Part shown: positions 48,663 to 59,802 of the stretch, one piece after another | How the letters are laid out: each line of letters opens with the position of its first letter | How positions within the stretch are numbered: the stretch's first letter is position 1 | Source: Euleptes europaea | Taxonomy: Eukaryota > Chordata > Lepidosauria > Squamata > Sphaerodactylidae | DNA: 64,000 nt | Assembly: GCF_029931775.1 (NCBI RefSeq) | Contig: NC_079316.1 | Location: 65,846,064 to 65,910,063, forward strand | Direction: 5' to 3' | Position numbers and translations under genes: made by a program | Notes under the pieces: model-generated | What the model saw: only the letters and a program-made list of their open reading frames with translations | The model's database searches: none | What the model was told of the DNA's origin: nothing

Positions 48663-48890
48663 AAAGCCAGCATGGTGTAGTGGTGAAGAGCGGCAGAGTC
48701 TAATCTGGAGAAACGGGTTTGATTCCCCACTCCTCCACATGAAGCCTGCTGGGTGACCTTGGGCCAGTCACAGTTTTCTCAGAACTCTCTCAGCCCACAT
48801 GGAGGCAGGCAATGGCAAACCGCCTCCAAAAGTCTCTTGCCTTGAAAACCCTATGGGGTCACCATAGGTCAGTTGTCACTTGACAGCAAT
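48663..48890 (+). mobile_element. Sauria head joined to a Bov-B-type tail (chimeric SINE)
   Basis: Sauria head to actctctcagcccacat (48798), then ggaggcaggcaatggcaaa, tctcttgccttgaaaaccct and ggtcaccataggtcagttg, the body/tail seen in the 5S-derived SINEs here. A subfamily with this structure, or a recombinant. Confidence 0.75.
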
Positions 48891-49064
48891 TTCTGCCACC
48901 AAAGAGGAGCTATTGGGGGGGGCAGATTCACATCAGGGATATATGGAGGGGGGTGGAAGGTTTCCCTCAACCCTAGGACTAGCCTGGAGGAAAAAATGTC
49001 CTGTCCCTTTAAGAAAGGCTTAATTTAAGGAGACTTCCTGTAGAGCGTTTGGTCCGAGCGCCAT

Positions 49065-49130
49065 TGTTTCCTGGGGGCTCCCAGGAAACACCAAGAGTCG
49101 TTTAGATTTGGAGTGCAAAAAGCACTCCAA
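49065..49130 (+). repeat. Two hairpins near the 5' end of the L1-type element
   Basis: Hairpin 1: arms TGTTTCCTGGG and CCCAGGAAACA (11 bp, loop ggct, 49065-49090). Hairpin 2: arms TTGGAGTGC and GCACTCCAA (9 bp, loop aaaaa, 49108-49130). Both are perfect and lie within 105 bp of the element start, so they would be in its 5' leader RNA. Confidence 0.9.
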
Positions 49131-49923
49131 CTCGGTCCTAAATAGTGGATCGGGAAGCAGGAAATTCCCCTGCAGCCTTCAAGAGCGGTTTGGACTCCCA
49201 TATTCTCTGAGAGAGCTTTTTTAAGCCTCCCGTAGAGTTGGAAGTTGTCCCCGCCGGCATAGGGGCTACCATTGCCACGGACGACTCTTTGGATTATAGG
49301 CTTTGACCTCCTCTATACATTAACATCAAATAATCTATGAAAAGAACAAGAAGCCTCACCTTTGGAAGTCAGAGTGAGTAAAAAGACACTTTTTGCCTTT
49401 ATCTTGATTGAGAAGACCTGAATGACGATAAAAACACCTACGAAAACAGGCGACTCCCTGCCCAGCGTAACGAGACTTTTAAAATAAACAAATGCCATTA
49501 AATGAACTGACTAAGACCTTATCAACTTGATCAGTGAGTAGACACAATAAAAGGGACTTTTGAATGACTTTACAACTACCAATTAAATGCTTTGAGGGGA
49601 GGGAGGGAGACGAAAACCTTCCCCCCCCACTTCCGGCTTCTTTGATTCAATGTCCAGCCACGTCGCCTCTTAAGACCGGAAGATAACAAGAAGGGCTTTG
49701 TTACCATCGAAAAGACAGGGCAGATTGGAAGACTTGAAGTGAATCTCCCCGGTGTAACCATCAAATCGTTCCTACTACTTAACCACCGAGAGGAGACGAC
49801 GTAGGGTCTATGATACTGCAGTTTCCTGTCTACTTTCTTTTCTTTATCTGTGCTGCTTTGAAGCATAATTGAGGATATCTTGAAAATTACAAAGCCTGCT
49901 TCTATATAAGAATACAAGCAGAT

Positions 49924-50394
49924 ATGTCAAACAAGAGGATGGAAGAGATGTTACTCAAACAAATGGACATGTTTGCAGTGCAACAAGATTTAGTCTTTGA
50001 AAAACAACAAGCGCTCTCACATCAAGCATTTCAACTAGCTGAGGTGATGAATATCCTATTTAAATCAATTAATGGAAAACTGGACACAATTATTGAGGAG
50101 ATCCACAATATGAAGACCCAAGATTTTAAAGAGGTAGCTGCAAGTGACCAGCAGGCAAGGAGAGAGAGCAACATGAGAGAACTCAATACCTCTACAATTT
50201 ACTTGTCTGAGTCACTGCTGACAGGAGGAGCATTATTATCCCAAGAAAACACTTCCTGGCAGCCAGCGATGGAGGGAGACATGATGAAGGATTTTACCAA
50301 GAAGATGCTGGAAATTTTAACAAGAAGCCAATGGATACAATCACCGGGATCTTCTTTTACATCTTCAGAGGCCAGAATTGCAGCTACTATATAG
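49924..50394 (+). CDS. 156-aa coiled-coil protein of the L1-type element
   Basis: Starts MSNKRMEEMLLKQMDMFAV. Residues about 5-65 are rich in L, Q, K and E with hydrophobic spacing that suggests a coiled coil (QQALSHQAFQLAEVMN, LDTIIEEIHNMK). The rest is polar, S/T-rich (about 80-155). L1 ORF1 proteins begin with a coiled coil followed by RRM and CTD; here RRM and CTD are missing, so it would be an ORF1 N-terminal half at most. I cannot confirm homology by eye. The frame is uninterrupted, while the flanking parts of the element are noncoding. Position about 900 bp from the element start fits an ORF1 location. Confidence 0.5.
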   Translation: MSNKRMEEMLLKQMDMFAVQQDLVFEKQQALSHQAFQLAEVMNILFKSINGKLDTIIEEIHNMKTQDFKEVAASDQQARRESNMRELNTSTIYLSESLLTGGALLSQENTSWQPAMEGDMMKDFTKKMLEILTRSQWIQSPGSSFTSSEARIAATI

Positions 50395-50931
50395 AAAAAC
50401 GGGGGGTGGGGATTGGGAAATAAAGAAGGACTGGCAGATCCCCTCCCAAAACAAGATAATGGCTAAAATGATGCTTATTTTTGGGGTGTAAGGGAGCCAC
50501 GGTGGATTTACTTTGATGAATTTTTAATGGGAAAATTTGTTTATGTATTGATCTAATCCCTTTAATTTAGAATAATAGAATGTTATATAGAGACATTGAT
50601 GATAATATTACAACTAGGTAGGACTTGAAATTGCTTATAGAAGTAGTATAGATAGCTTAAAGCAAGTCTGTATGAGAGAAAATAAGGATTAGAAATTAAT
50701 TTGAAATGCAAAAGTGTTAACCAGTAGAATTAGTGACTGAAGAAGATGCGGGGAAGTCACATATAGTAGATAGCATAGAATATTATAGATAACATATTCT
50801 CAGTAATAGCAATGAACTTTTTTTGTTACAAGCAGTTACAACTGAATATATTGTTGAGATATGTTTATTTTAGTTGAATTGTAGAAAATAATAAAAATAA
50901 TTTAAAAAAAAAAAAAGAAAGGCTTAATTTA

Positions 50932-51306
50932 CTAGGTGATACTATTTACTTCCATGCCATGAAAAACTTCAGCTGCTCCTTTTCACACATTAAGCCTTGA
51001 TTAAAAATGACAGGACATTTATCTCCAGGCCTGTTGGCAACCCTGCTCAGGCTTGTAGCTGCCGGGGGCATGAGGGGGCAATATACACTCAAAAAGATGC
51101 AGTGTGCCCTCCCTTAATTTCCAGATTTCAGTTAAAAGTAAATCAAACCTTTAGCCCTTGTCATTATAGAGATTTAAGGGAAACTACTTTGTTGGCATTG
51201 CATGTGAAGAAATGTGGGATAAGAAGCTTTGACTCTGCTGGACCAAACTGATTCTGATCTGCTTTGTCCCATGACTTTTTCTTCCTGGGCCCTTTGCCAC
51301 TGTTTT
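50932..51306. other. Unassigned DNA
   Basis: No feature recognised between the L1-type element and the CR1 copy. Confidence 0.45.
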
Positions 51307-51860
51307 CATAGACTCATAGAGTTGGAAGGGGCCATACAGGCCATCTAGTCCAACCCCCTGCTCAATGCAGGATCAGCCTAGAGCATCCCTGACAAGTGTT
51401 TGTCCAGCCTCTGCTTAAAGATTGCCAGTGAGGGGGAGCTCACCACCTCCCTAGGCAGCCGAGTCCATTGCCGAACAGCTCTTACTGTAAAAAAATATTT
51501 TCTCAATGTACAGGTGGTACCTTTCTGCCCATAATTTAAACCCATTATTGCAAGTCCTTTCCTCTGCTGCCAACAGGAACAGCTCCCTATCCTCCTGTGT
51601 GTGTGTGTTAAGTGCCGTCAAGTTGCTTCCGACTCTTGGCAACCCTTTGAATCAATGTCCTCCAAAACGTCCTATCTTTGACAGCCTTGCTCAGGTCTTG
51701 CAAATTGAGGGCTGTGGCTTCCTTTATTGAGTCAATCCATCTCTTGTTGGGTCTTCCTCTTTTCCTGCTGCCCTCAACTTTTCCTAGCATGACTGTCTTT
51801 TCTAGTGACTCTTGACTTCTCACTCTGACAGCCCTTCAAATACTTAAACAGAGTATTTCA
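51307..51860 (-). mobile_element. CR1 LINE 3' end interrupted by Bov-B
   Basis: 3' UTR from catagactcatagagttgg; coding-end part gctcaccacctccctaggc; continues after the insertion with gacagcccttcaaatactta. Bases 51594-51826 are a Bov-B insertion. Confidence 0.88.
51594..51826 (-). mobile_element. Bov-B LINE 3' end nested in CR1
   Basis: The minus strand codes MRSQESLEKTVMLGKVEGSR and KRGRPNKRWIDSIKEATAL, the Bov-B ORF2 end. The tail on plus reads tgttaagtgccgtcaagttg. A (GT)n run sits at the 3' terminus. Confidence 0.93.
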
Positions 51861-51952
51861 AGGAAGTATGTAAAGTGTCTTGATTGTTTGTCCCTGTTTA
51901 ATGTCCTCAGTGAGAACACGGGGCAGAAAACTTTTCTGAGAGTAATACTAAT

Positions 51953-52102
51953 AATTTGCCATCTTCTGGGCATGGAGTAGGGGTCACTGGGGATGTGGGT
52001 GGAGGGGAGATGTGAATTTCCTGCATTGTGCAGGGGGTTGGACTAGATGATCCTGGTGGTCCTTTCCAACTCGATGATTCTATGATTCTACAATTCTATT
52101 AT
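51953..52102 (+). mobile_element. CR1 LINE 3' end
   Basis: gggcatggagtaggggtcac, cctgcattgtgcaggggg, ggactagatgatcctggtg, ctatgattctac. Confidence 0.93.
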
Positions 52103-54514
52103 TTTGGGGTTGCCTCCTCAGTCTGCTCTGTTTTAAATCATTATTTGCAAGCCACTTTGGTGTTACTTGCCTGTGTGAAAGAATGAATGCCTCTGAGCAA
52201 GTGCGGAATGCTCTTTGCTCTGAATAATTGTTCTCAAGCTTCTGTCCTCATCTCCCCAGAATCTGGGATTAGGTCTAGGGGTGTGCACTGCTGCTGCTAC
52301 TACTAGTAGTACTATCTAAGGAGATTGTGGTAGGTGGGGGTCTCTCATTCCTCTGAAAATGGCATTGAAGTCAGAACAGCAGCTGTGGGCTTTGGCCGAG
52401 GCAGCAACAGAAGAGGAGGAAAATCAGCTGGTGGTGGCACCGAGAAGCATCTGAACATAACAATAATGGATATTTTCAGGGGGGGGGTTTCATGACACCT
52501 AAGAATCCCATATTTGTGTTTACCATTTGAGAAACTACGTTAACAATCCAAAACAGCAATTTCCATATATATTTTTCAGTTTGGGGATTTCAGGATGCAC
52601 AGCCTTCATTAGGGCCAAAGGACCGAAGAGGCATGATACTTCAGCAAGTTTACACTCCAGATCTTCTCACTACAGAAATTGACATACCCCCCTTTAGAAT
52701 GCCAAAGGGATGAGAGGGCATAATATCCAGGCGGTCTTGAACTCCATCACCATTCACTGCATAAAAAGAAAAGTATTCAGGAGGATCTTAATAAATTTGA
52801 GCCAAAAATAATCTCTGCTGTGAATGTTGAGACTGCAAAGACTCTGTGAGTGCATAGCGTAGTTTCCCCCCACTACACAAAAATTATGAAAGTCTACATT
52901 CCTGATATCGGGGATAGACTGGAGGGAGTGATTTGCAGGCAAGGGTGGAATCTCCCATTTTAGTAATTAAAGCATTAATTGTCATTTCCCCCATCCCTCA
53001 GGATTCCCAATGCAGTTTTGAATCTTACTTCCCCTCTCCAACTTTACACCCTGAAAAATCACTCGAGACACAAAGGCAAGAACCTGAATTAAATCCGCAA
53101 ATTATGATTATAAGCAAATTATGTGACAGAAGAATAATATATTTTTTCAAATGACATCCTAAGACTTCTATCTAAGTATGGGTGCTTCTGGTTACTACAT
53201 ACGTAAATTGGAGATGGGGGGGGTCAACAATCTGGAACAGGTCAATTACATTTTACTTTTCGACCATACTTAATTTCCTTTTTATATCTGGGTCTATTAA
53301 AAAGCCCATCTCATCAAAGCCATACGCTCCATGTGGAGGAGGAGGAACAAGGGGAATGCATTACAAACAAGTTGCATTTGTGTCCATCGCAGAGAAATTG
53401 TTATCATGCCATTTAAATGAATTCTTACAGTGCCACAGTAGACATGGCTTTGGGAGACCCATGAATAGATCTACTGCAATATTTTTTTAACAAATATAAA
53501 TAGCAGCCAGGGGGTGGGACCCCATTTCAGCAACTCTGTTTTACTATCCTCTATGATTTCCATAATGGGAATCATACAAATATTAATTTGGTGTATGTAC
53601 ATTGCCTCTGTAGGACAAACAGTGAGTTTGGAGAAACAACAGGGGTTAGTAACGATGGGAACTCCCAAAGTCCATGGAACTCCCAAAGTCATATCTTATT
53701 TGGCTTGAGGCAATACCTTTTTATTGTGCTACACTCCAAAGAGGAAATAGAATGCAACTAAAGGTAACATGGAAAATTGTTTCATATGTTTTAATTCACC
53801 CAGTGTATTTTAAGCCACCGCTGTTCATCAAGGATATTTCTCAGTACTCATAAGAGCCAGGCTATCTATCTTTGCCTGGTTTCTCTCCAGTAATACAGAA
53901 AGATTAAAACAATTGATCTCAACCACATGTTGTAGTTCTTTTAATGTTAGTACCATGGGATGAACCCAGGAAATGGAGCTCCCACAGTGCTAGATCTTAA
54001 AGAGAAGAAAGGATATTACAAAATTGTGTTGAGCAGCTTTGAGACTGCAAAATTAGCAGAACCCTTTGTGGAGAATCATAGTGCCCATTCATGAGCCACA
54101 TATATTGATCCACATTTATCTGGGAGATAAACAGCTGTATTGATCATCGTGGTACAGCTGACAAATCTCAGAAGGTTTTACCGGAACAGTAACAGCACCA
54201 GACAACCAAACAAAAGCTATCTGGGATTTGTTCTTTTAAATGAAGATTGATTTAGTGGAACAAATATTGACATGTTCAAAAATACATCGATGTGGCAGCA
54301 GTCTGATAATATCCTTTGCATGTATTATGTCCTTACCTACATGATTCATCTTCTGGATCAGTGAAAAAGCCTCATTGAGTAGAAGCAAATCTGGCTCAAG
54401 ATTTGCATGGATCAACTGTATAAGAGTTAACTCACCCCAGACAATGATGAGTCTCGTTAAAACTGGTATAACAATTTACTTTATCATGATGGATTTCTTT
54501 CCTATACAGGTGCA
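52103..54514. other. Intergenic desert
   Basis: No gene or named repeat recognised in 2.4 kb. Parts may be very old mobile DNA that I cannot classify. Confidence 0.4.
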
Positions 54515-55190
54515 TTAATAGGAACTGATGCTGAACAAAAGCTGCAGGGACCCTTGAAAACCAAGGCTGAAAACCAAGGCTGTTAACGCACAGCCGTTTA
54601 TCCTGCTAAACTCCCTGGCTTGTGGCAAATCTAGTGAGCCTACACACATGGCCTGCGTGATCGACCCACCCAATACCAGAACTTTCCTGGGTCTGCAAAA
54701 TGCTGGTTTTAAATTTAAAGCCCACTGCAACCGCGAGAGCTTCCCCGAGCGTTTCAGCATCCGGGTGACTCCCTTGCCTGAAGAAGCCTGGCAGGCCTGA
54801 GCCTGACGGCGACAGCAGCAGCAGTGCCTCCCAACTCCGTGGGCCCCCCTCTTTCCCTCTCCCCCCCCCACCCGACGCCAGCTTCCTCTCACTTCCACCC
54901 TGCCGCAGCAGCCTCCACCCCCCCCCCGCAGGCTTCCCCTCGCCTCTGCCCTGAAACAGCGGGGTGGAGGAGAGCACTGCAGTGGCGGCTCTGGCCAGGC
55001 ACTCCTTTTTCCCCATGTGCGCAGTTTTGGGGGGAAATTGTGCGATATTAGAGGGCCAAAAAAATCCACACACGCCCATGCTTTAATGGCCCAAGATACT
55101 TTTGTTGGAGGAAACATACTTAGGATTGATCTATATGGCTTAAAGACATAAATCTTAGCGCTTACTGAAATCTGAAATGATAATCTCACT
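54515..55190. other. GC-rich island, unassigned
   Basis: 54770-55030 is C-rich on plus with CpGs and runs of C8-C9. Long open frames exist on both strands here, as expected in GC-rich DNA, without a recognisable domain. It could be a CpG island of an unknown transcript or a GC-rich repeat. Confidence 0.3.
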
Positions 55191-56169
55191 CACAACAATA
55201 AAAACGGAAATGTGTGGACTGTAAGATGCCATATAGAACACAATAGTTTTATAAATAGTTTTGCTCTGTTTTAAGGGGGGGAATGTATGCACCAATTTTC
55301 TATGGTCATCTATGAAGCTATTGGTCTTCATACTCAGTTCAGATTTACAGCATCAAGAAGATTTTATATGTTTGATCTTTATATTGTAATATTTCATACA
55401 TATATGGTCTGTAATCAATCTCTTCTCTTAGATGCTTGAAGTTGGTCCTTTATCTGCATATGTTCCTAGCATTTATTTAAGTTTGCCTTTCAACATTTTT
55501 ATTCAATAATTAAATTTCCTGGAAGTTCTTGATCTTGTGAGTTCACATTAGCTCTGATCAGGGCTAACAGAAATAATGATAAAAGTAAATTATTGCTGTC
55601 ATATTTGCAATTATGCCTAGAACTTTCCAATGTCATAATCATCTTACATTTACACCAAGACTGCATCCAATCAGCCCAATTACATCTCCAACATAATCTA
55701 TCTAGGATAGATGTTAATATATTTCCTTTAATCTTCTAGATCAAACAAAAAAAGAAAAATGTACATTTTTCTATTAAATTGAAACACAGAGAGTATCTTG
55801 GCTTAGGTTACAAAATTTATGCCTCCGGGATTACTCCCAGTTCTTTACTGACATCTTCGATTGACAGGGTAAAGTGTATTATATAGTTACATACTAACCA
55901 AGACATGTACCACCTAAGTGGTTGGATGTCTCTAGCATCATACCTAGTCAAGCAATTCTCAGGATGTAAATATAGAACTCATATGAGTGCAATTCTGGAT
56001 AATGGATACATGGAGAGTGAGACTTGGGTTGCTCTAGCTAGGTGAGTTGAGAATTTGTAAAGTAAGAGTTTTTATCTTCTTAGCTTCTTCTCTCAGGTAA
56101 TCTTGGTGGTTGCTGCAGGGGGGATGCTACCTAGCAGGGTAGGTGGGGGATGAACAGCAGCAGAGATGC
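55191..56169. other. Unassigned AT-rich DNA
   Basis: No gene recognised; AT-rich up to the hAT relic. Confidence 0.4.
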
Positions 56170-57100
56170 GTTCACTCCCCACACCTCCTCTGCTCATGCC
56201 AATGTGTCCCTCTTGGCCTGCATGTGCTCAACTCACTGAGAGATCTTGTCTCTCCAGCCAATGAGCTGGTCGACCTGCTCGCCAATCCTGCCCTTGATGT
56301 GCAGGTCACACATGCTCGCCAACATGTAGTCCTTCTGTTGGGGGAGAGGCTGAAGACAGGAGTCGATGCCTTCTTGCAGCCTTTGCACCAGTGCACATAC
56401 TGCTGGAAGCAAGTTTGCATGACCTGCAGCTGGATCCAGAAAGGTGGCCAACTTCTCACGAGCTATTTGGATCATGGGAATGACCAGAGGCAGGGTTCCC
56501 ATGTCTTATGACAGCAACTGGGTATAGTCCTTAAAGGGTTTAAGGGCCTCCACACTCTGAGAGATAGTCAACCACTCATCCTGGCTGAACTGGCTCTCCT
56601 CCCATACAACCTCAATCTCAGAGATCAAGGAGGTCAAGGGTCTCTACTGCTCCACCAAATGCTCAAGCATGGCATAGATGGAGTTCAAGAGAGTGCAGGC
56701 ATTTCTGATTAGGTGATGCTCTGGCACACCTGTCAGCATCTGCTTCTCATGTAGCTGATGAGTATCCTTCACACTGCATGAGAAGTGACTCATAAGATGC
56801 CGGCCTTTCTGGAGGAGATGACAGAAACCACGAGTCTCAGGATCCAGCCTGGGATTCTCTGCAGAACCCAGATCCAAGGCAACTTTAACCAAAAGGGTGG
56901 AGGAGGTGGGCCATGCAATAAATGTGCCAGAGGCTGCTGTCCTAATGTATGTGCTGCTATTGGTCATCATGAAGCCAATGAAGAAACCCACCCCTCTGTT
57001 TCTCGATGGCGGTAGAGATGTTGTCCACCATTTGCCACTTGTTGAGAACCTTAGTGTGGAGCAGAACCTGGTGGTATCCAGCCCAATGGCCCTCACCCTG
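56170..57100 (-). pseudogene. Decayed hAT-family transposase
   Basis: The minus-strand frame reads LLNSIYAMLEHLVEQ, stop, RPLTSLISEIE, then FSQDEWLTISQSVEALKPF (typical hAT W-L-KPF block), stop, DMGTLPLVIPMIQIA, and DYMLASMCDLHIKGRIG where hAT proteins have LAsxLDPRfK. Further upstream in the same frame is STLLVKVALDLGS, like the cAHtLNLvVk block. Several in-frame stops and missing N-terminal BED and C-terminal dimerisation parts show it is dead. No link to the MITEs in this window is shown. Confidence 0.7.
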
Positions 57101-57356
57101 CCTATTTTCCCCCACCCAGAATGTCATCAGATTGCCACCAGTGCACCATCAGCGAGAGTGACACATGATGTGCCCAAGGGCAGGTCCATATGTCAGATGT
57201 GAACTGCACACTTCTCTGTGCGTGTGAGACAACTATGCAGTCACATAGTCCCTGGCAGCCCTATATAATGCAGGCAACATGTTCCTGCTCAGTGTGGTGC
57301 AAGCAGGGGTGGTGTACCAGGGACAGGCCTGCTGGAGCAGCCTGAAAAAGCAAACA

Positions 57357-57990
57357 TAGAATCATAGAATCATAGAGTTGGAAGGGACCACCAGGGTCAT
57401 CTAGTCCAACCCCCTGTGCACTGCAGGAAATTCACAACTACCTCCCCCACATCCCCAGTGACCCTACTCCATGCCCAGAAGATGGCCAAGATGTCCTCCC
57501 TCTCATGATCTGCCTGTCATAGAATCAGCATTACAGACAGATGGCCATCTAGCCTCTGCTTAAAAACCTTCAGGGAAGGAGCACTCGCCACCTCCCGAGG
57601 AAGCCTGTTCCACTGAGGAACTGCTCTAACTGTTATAAAATTCTTCCTAATGTCTAGATGGAAACTCTTTTGATTTAATTTCAACCCATTAGTTCTGGTC
57701 CAACCTTCTGGGGCAACAGAAAACAACTCGGCACCATCCTCTATATGACAGCCCTTCAAGTATTTCAAGATGGTTATCATAGCCCTTCTCAGCCGTCTCC
57801 TCTCCAGGCTAAACATACCCAACCTTTCCTCATAGGACTTGGTCTCCAGATCCCTCACCATCTTTGTTGCCCTCCTCTGGACATGTTCCAGCTTGTCTAC
57901 ATCCTTTTTAAATTGTGGTGCCCCAAACTGAACACAATACTCTAGGTGAGGTCTAACCAGAGCAGAGTAAAGCAATACCATAACTCCGTG
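57357..57990 (-). mobile_element. CR1 LINE 3' fragment, long
   Basis: 3' UTR at 57357-57510; the ORF2 end 57517-58002 is open and reads ALVRPHLEYCVQFGAPQFKK, RRATKMVRDLETKSYEERL, MFSLERRRLRRAMITILKYL and FITVRAVPQWNRLPREVAS. A relic with an open C-terminal RT part. Confidence 0.95.
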
Positions 57991-58414
57991 TGATCTGGAC
58001 ATTATACATACATTCTGTACATCTTTGAGTACAGAAAAGGGGCGCCATCGAGAGCGACCATCTCGCCAATGAGGTGAGTGACCTTCCCTGCCTGCTGTTT
58101 CCCACCCCCATGCACCCTAATGCCAACCTCACCAAGCATCTCCATCAGAGATGGTCAGCATCCCATCCTTACAGGGGACCATTCAGGCAGAGCACCAGAG
58201 GTGGTCGCAGGATGACTATACTCTGAATCAATAACTATCTTAAATTTATGTGCCTCAGCCAGGCTTCTCCTTTGGCTACCTGGAGACCTGTGCTGCTGAT
58301 CTGTTCTTTAAAACCAACCTGTAGATAATATAACTCCTGCCCCAGTGATCTCTATGTTCTTCTTTCTCACCACAAAATTTACCTCACAGCAGTGAACCCA
58401 CTTGCTGCCCCAAT
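57991..58414. other. Unassigned DNA
   Basis: No feature recognised. Confidence 0.45.
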
Positions 58415-58555
58415 AATAACTTGTAACTGCTGAGCAGGGTCGACCCTGGCAAGTATTTGGACCTCCAAGGAATACCAGGGTCTTTTCACAGTGGCAGACA
58501 GTGACAAACTACCTCTGAACATCTCTTGCATTGAAAACCCCAGCATTGTTTCCTT
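58415..58555 (+). mobile_element. 5S rRNA-derived SINE, diverged
   Basis: taactgctgagcagggtcg and ggcaagtatttggacctcc (5S part), then gacaaactacctctgaacat and cttgcattgaaaacccc. The tail is missing. Confidence 0.75.
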
Positions 58556-59155
58556 GGAGATGGTGTTTAAGGACTTGTTCTGATTCCAGAATAGTAGCAT
58601 GTTTTCTGTGGTTGGAAGACGGTGTACCACCTCTCTTGGCCTACAACAGGTTACAAGAGAGACAACTGCAAGAACATGATGGTTTTCTAAGACAGGGAGA
58701 ATAAGAAATGCAATGTTACGTTTTGTGCAGAATCACTCTTGTTTGTATTCTAGTGAGGAATAAGAAAAAAAGGATATAAAGCTAAGCTCAATAGGCACAC
58801 TGCAAGGTTATCATTGATTTTCTCCCTCTCACTAAACCCTACTGTGTCCTTGTACATATTTTCTACAGTTATATAACAACCACAAAGCAGGAGCTAATGC
58901 TTCCATTTATCAAAGTGCATCAAAACAGTAAACCTGCCGGAGCTGAAAGCCTGAGCATTATCTCAGTCTTGGATTAATAATGTAAATTAATAAAGGGAGA
59001 AACATATCCCAACCATGTGGGAGCGGCATTTATGTCTTCATTGAGGAAATTTATATGCTGCCTTTGTCAAATCCTGCTCCAGGTGGCTTACAAATAGAAA
59101 CAATACCTTAAAGCCATTAAACCATCACATTTTCTTTTTCCAAGCAGACACAGGC
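58556..59155. other. Unassigned; repeat-free part at 58820-59040
   Basis: 58820-59040 has no repeat and balanced composition (ggagctgaaagcctgagcat, cttggattaataatgtaaat). Possible conserved noncoding DNA. Confidence 0.3.
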
Positions 59156-59802
59156 CATTTATGCAGGGGTATTTACTTCGCAGTCCCTGCTGGACTGCTT
59201 CGAGGCTTCCTTTGCATTATTCATGATTTTACCCACCTTCAGACATCATTTCGTTCTGGCCTCGTTCTTCCCCCGCAGTTCTAGGATCCTGTTTTAGAAT
59301 GAATTTAAACACTGCTTTGAGGCAAGAGCGACACAAATTCGCCCCATTTCCATGCATATCTCTTAACTTCGGGTTTCTCTACCCATGCCCTTTTTGTCTT
59401 CTCCCTCCCACATGTCTGTCTCTCCCATCTAACCCCTTCCCTCAAAGCAAAGCACAAAAGAGGGAGTTAAACGGTCATGAAATGTGCAGGAAGACACCGA
59501 AGAGAGGCTGCAAAGGTTGGAAGGCAGCTCCCAGCAGGGAGCTGTTGAAGAAAGGTGGGGAGGAATACCCAGCAAAAGCACACGCAGCCCCTTTAAGAGA
59601 TAACCCACCCCCTTCATGTTAAGTGCCACAAGGCTGCGTTTTCAGGGGGAGGGACTCAGAAGCTCTGTAATTCACTGGGGGTGCCTAATTCATCACAAGG
59701 TACTTCTGAAATTGGGGGTGGGGAGTTCTCATGCATATGATGTTTGAGAATTCGGAGCAGAAAACTGCAGCAAACCAAATGCAAATTTCCCCTGCATAAA
59801 TG
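59156..59802. mobile_element. Foldback-family element, long copy
   Basis: Ends catttatgcaggggtattt and its inverse gcaaatttcccctgcataaatg. The left arm (cttcgaggcttcctttgcat) matches the arm of the 20154-20400 copy (tttggggcttccttttgat). 647 bp, with about 400 bp of unrelated interior. No transposase. Confidence 0.7.

Larger units (their letters stand above)
49028..50914 (+). mobile_element. Complete non-autonomous L1-type retrotransposon
   Basis: 1.89 kb bounded by a perfect 17-bp target duplication AAGAAAGGCTTAATTTA (49011-49027 and 50915-50931). The insertion point TT/AAGAAA fits the L1 endonuclease preference. It ends with aataaaaataattt plus a poly(A) run (50904-50914). Layout: about 900 bp leader with two hairpins, a 156-codon ORF, then about 520 bp AT-rich 3' region. 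No reverse transcriptase is present. It resembles in design the half-L1 (HAL1) elements of mammals, but could also be a retrocopy of a 1.9-kb cellular mRNA. The intact duplication points to a young insertion. Confidence 0.85.

Noticed and set aside
54515-55189. 224-codon frame in the GC-rich island
   Set aside because: GC-rich DNA gives long frames on both strands; Gly/Arg-biased and no domain.
57517-58002. 161-codon open frame as a host gene
   Set aside because: CR1 ORF2 C terminus, directly followed by the CR1 3' UTR.
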